DNA from: Rhizorhapis sp. SPR117
GTDB lineage: Bacteria > Pseudomonadota > Alphaproteobacteria > Sphingomonadales > Sphingomonadaceae
DNA: 6,663 nt
Direction of reading: 5' to 3'
NCBI RefSeq assembly: GCF_021742065.1
Contig: NZ_JAKKIE010000106.1
Location: 1-6,663, forward strand
Shown: positions 5,592-6,663 of the stretch, in pieces
Position numbering within the stretch: the stretch's first letter is position 1
Layout: every line of letters begins with the position of its first letter
Notes under the pieces: generated by a model
The model's input: the letters and a program-made list of their open reading frames with translations, nothing else
Told to the model about the DNA's origin: nothing
Databases searched by the model: none
Made by a program: the position numbers and the translations under genes

Positions 5592-5987
5592 TTAGACCGC
5601 CAGCAATCGTTCGAAGAATGAGCGATAGCGCTGCATGGCGATCCGCAAATCCTCGGTGGAAACATCCTCGCCGCTATCCCATTGGGTTTCGAGCTGAGAT
5701 CGTTCGTCGGAGAATATTTCCGAGAGCCGCGTCATGGCAGATGCGACGAGGCTGTCTGCATCAGCCACCGCCTGCCGTGGTTCGTCCACGAAACTGGTCT
5801 GCACCTGCGCCCACCGTGTCCTCAGCATATCGGCATCGTCCTCAAGGAAAAGGGGCGGATGCTCCTCGGAGACGCTGAACTGGTTCGGTTCATCGCGGAC
5901 AGTTTCCTCGTCCAGATGGGTGCGACCGGCGATGTCGGCTGTCGAAATCCTGCCAGAATCACTATCTTTCAATATGTTGTCAGTCAT
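5592..5987 (-). CDS. Uncharacterised acidic protein, second gene of a paralogue pair
   Basis: I do not recognise a named family with known function. The 131-residue product has no signal peptide or membrane segment, so it should be cytoplasmic. Residues 1-55 are acidic and low in predicted order. Residues 56-129 form a likely helical domain with WAQVQTSFVDEP (Trp59, Phe66, Asp68, Pro70), AVADADSL (73-80), and a C-terminal helix TEDLRIAMQRYRSFFERLL (111-129). The same landmarks occur in the gene just upstream, but this copy lacks about 19 residues between them. I recall similar sequences annotated as hypothetical in actinobacteria and other soil bacteria; a database search should confirm this. 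Its ATG overlaps the upstream stop by eight bases (ATGACTGA), with GGAG (complement of 5997-6000) inside the upstream gene, so the two are translationally coupled. Confidence 0.85.
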   Translation of the reverse strand: MTDNILKDSDSGRISTADIAGRTHLDEETVRDEPNQFSVSEEHPPLFLEDDADMLRTRWAQVQTSFVDEPRQAVADADSLVASAMTRLSEIFSDERSQLETQWDSGEDVSTEDLRIAMQRYRSFFERLLAV

Positions 5988-6579
5988 TGCTCGCTACTCC
6001 ATCAGATCTGCGGGTAATCCGCCGCTTGGGCGTATTGGGGCCTGGTTCATTGACCAGATCGTCGAAGAGCGCGCGGAAGTGGATCATGGCTTGACGCAAC
6101 TCTTCGGTTCCTGCTTCGCCATTCTGGTGCCGCACGACGATGACATGGCCCCGCCGATAGTTTTCCACGACATCGGGGTGATCAACGGACAAGTCGGCAG
6201 CGCGCTGATCAAAGTCACTCATGGGATAGCCGCGCGTCTGCATCACATCGCTGAGCAGTTCATCGGCATCCCTCACTGCTGTATGCGGATCGTCGACGAA
6301 TTCTGCCTGGACGTTGTTCCAATCCAGTATGAAGCGCTTGCGCTGCCGTTCGGACAGCGGTTTGATCGCGAATTTCGCCACGCGCTGCTCGCGTTCATGT
6401 AGCAGAGCTTCCGCCCTTTTTTCGTCGTGGGTTTGGCTAAGTGTTCTGTCAAACTCCGGACCAAAACGTGTTCTGGCATGAGTCAGTCGCCGCGCTTGCA
6501 GCCAAAAGGCAAATGCTGCTGCAACGGCGACCAGAGCAAGTACGGCCAAGATCAATTCGAGGGTCGTAAGAGGTGCCAT
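5980..6579 (-). CDS. Uncharacterised membrane-anchored protein, first gene of a paralogue pair
   Basis: The 199-residue product has one N-terminal hydrophobic helix (about 7-26), then a basic QARR stop-transfer, so it is a probable inner-membrane anchor with the bulk in the cytoplasm. A charged helical stretch (35-83) follows. The shared domain spans about 84-176: WNNVQAEFVDDP (Trp87, Phe94, Asp96, Pro98), AVRDADEL, RGYP, SVDHPDVVENYRRGH (131-145) and TEELRQAMIHFRALFDDLV (158-176). A basic, proline-rich tail ends it. I recall no function for this family, which I believe is usually annotated as hypothetical. The ATG at 6579 has an excellent AGGAGA (complement of 6586-6591) six bases upstream; an in-frame ATG at 6648 would put 23 polar residues before the membrane helix and is rejected. 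It is the first gene of a two-gene operon; no clear promoter is seen in the 84 bases left of the window. Confidence 0.87.
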   Translation of the reverse strand: MAPLTTLELILAVLALVAVAAAFAFWLQARRLTHARTRFGPEFDRTLSQTHDEKRAEALLHEREQRVAKFAIKPLSERQRKRFILDWNNVQAEFVDDPHTAVRDADELLSDVMQTRGYPMSDFDQRAADLSVDHPDVVENYRRGHVIVVRHQNGEAGTEELRQAMIHFRALFDDLVNEPGPNTPKRRITRRSDGVASND

Positions 6580-6663
6580 GGTTGATCTCCTATGATGTTT
6601 GTCCAGTGGGGATTGGATTTTCCCGGATGCTGAACGTTGTGAAGTCATTGAACACCCATTGGT

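Noticed and set aside
5734..6402. A 222-codon plus-strand open frame opposite the paralogue pair
   Set aside because: The minus-strand pair has strong ribosome binding sites, a membrane helix and shared domain sequence. The plus frame has none of these and crosses the junction between the two genes.

Overview
The window looks like chromosomal DNA of an alphaproteobacterium, most probably a sphingomonad (Sphingomonadales). This is an inference from the general style of several proteins: an OmpA-type porin with a very long proline hinge, a Bax-inhibitor-1 protein with a polar N-terminal tail, a lipoprotein Cu/Zn superoxide dismutase and a stand-alone CsgG-like protein. No 16S or other taxonomic marker is present. 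I see no transposase, integrase, tRNA, rRNA, CRISPR array or phage gene. This is compact housekeeping and envelope-maintenance DNA rather than a mobile island.

Layout, left to right. Positions 1-17 hold the start of a divergent minus-strand gene cut by the window edge. The plus-strand OmpA-family gene (212-1276) follows and ends in a strong intrinsic terminator (1310-1339). Next is a plus-strand pair: sodC, a periplasmic lipoprotein Cu/Zn-SOD (1445-1993), and a low-molecular-weight protein tyrosine phosphatase (2013-2501). Tail to tail with the phosphatase, one base apart, lies minus-strand thpR, an RNA 2',3'-cyclic phosphodiesterase/ligase (2503-3036). Divergent from thpR is a Bax inhibitor-1 family membrane protein (3170-3904) with a plausible promoter. 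It is separated from a minus-strand glutathione S-transferase (3986-4588) by a bidirectional terminator (3928-3960). Divergent from the GST is a CsgG-like secreted protein (4734-5501, GTG start). The right end is a minus-strand, translationally coupled pair of unnamed proteins (5980-6579, then 5592-5987) that share a recognisable domain and so look like ancient paralogues.

How the genes may work together. Most act in or on the envelope or in stress handling: OmpA anchoring to peptidoglycan, SodC removing periplasmic superoxide, GST in detoxification, BI-1 in membrane stress. There is no sign that they form one pathway. They look like several short, independent transcription units.

The points most worth a second look are: the coupled paralogous pair at the right end; the CsgG-like protein whose two predicted membrane-hairpin segments are replaced by glycine-rich stretches and which has no lipobox or curli partners; an exact 15-bp tandem duplication at the 5' end of the phosphatase gene that doubles its first beta-strand; and the uninterrupted 21-proline hinge of the OmpA protein, encoded by slippage-prone DNA. 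I did not find a convincing large undescribed system. The closest candidate is the two-gene paralogue pair.
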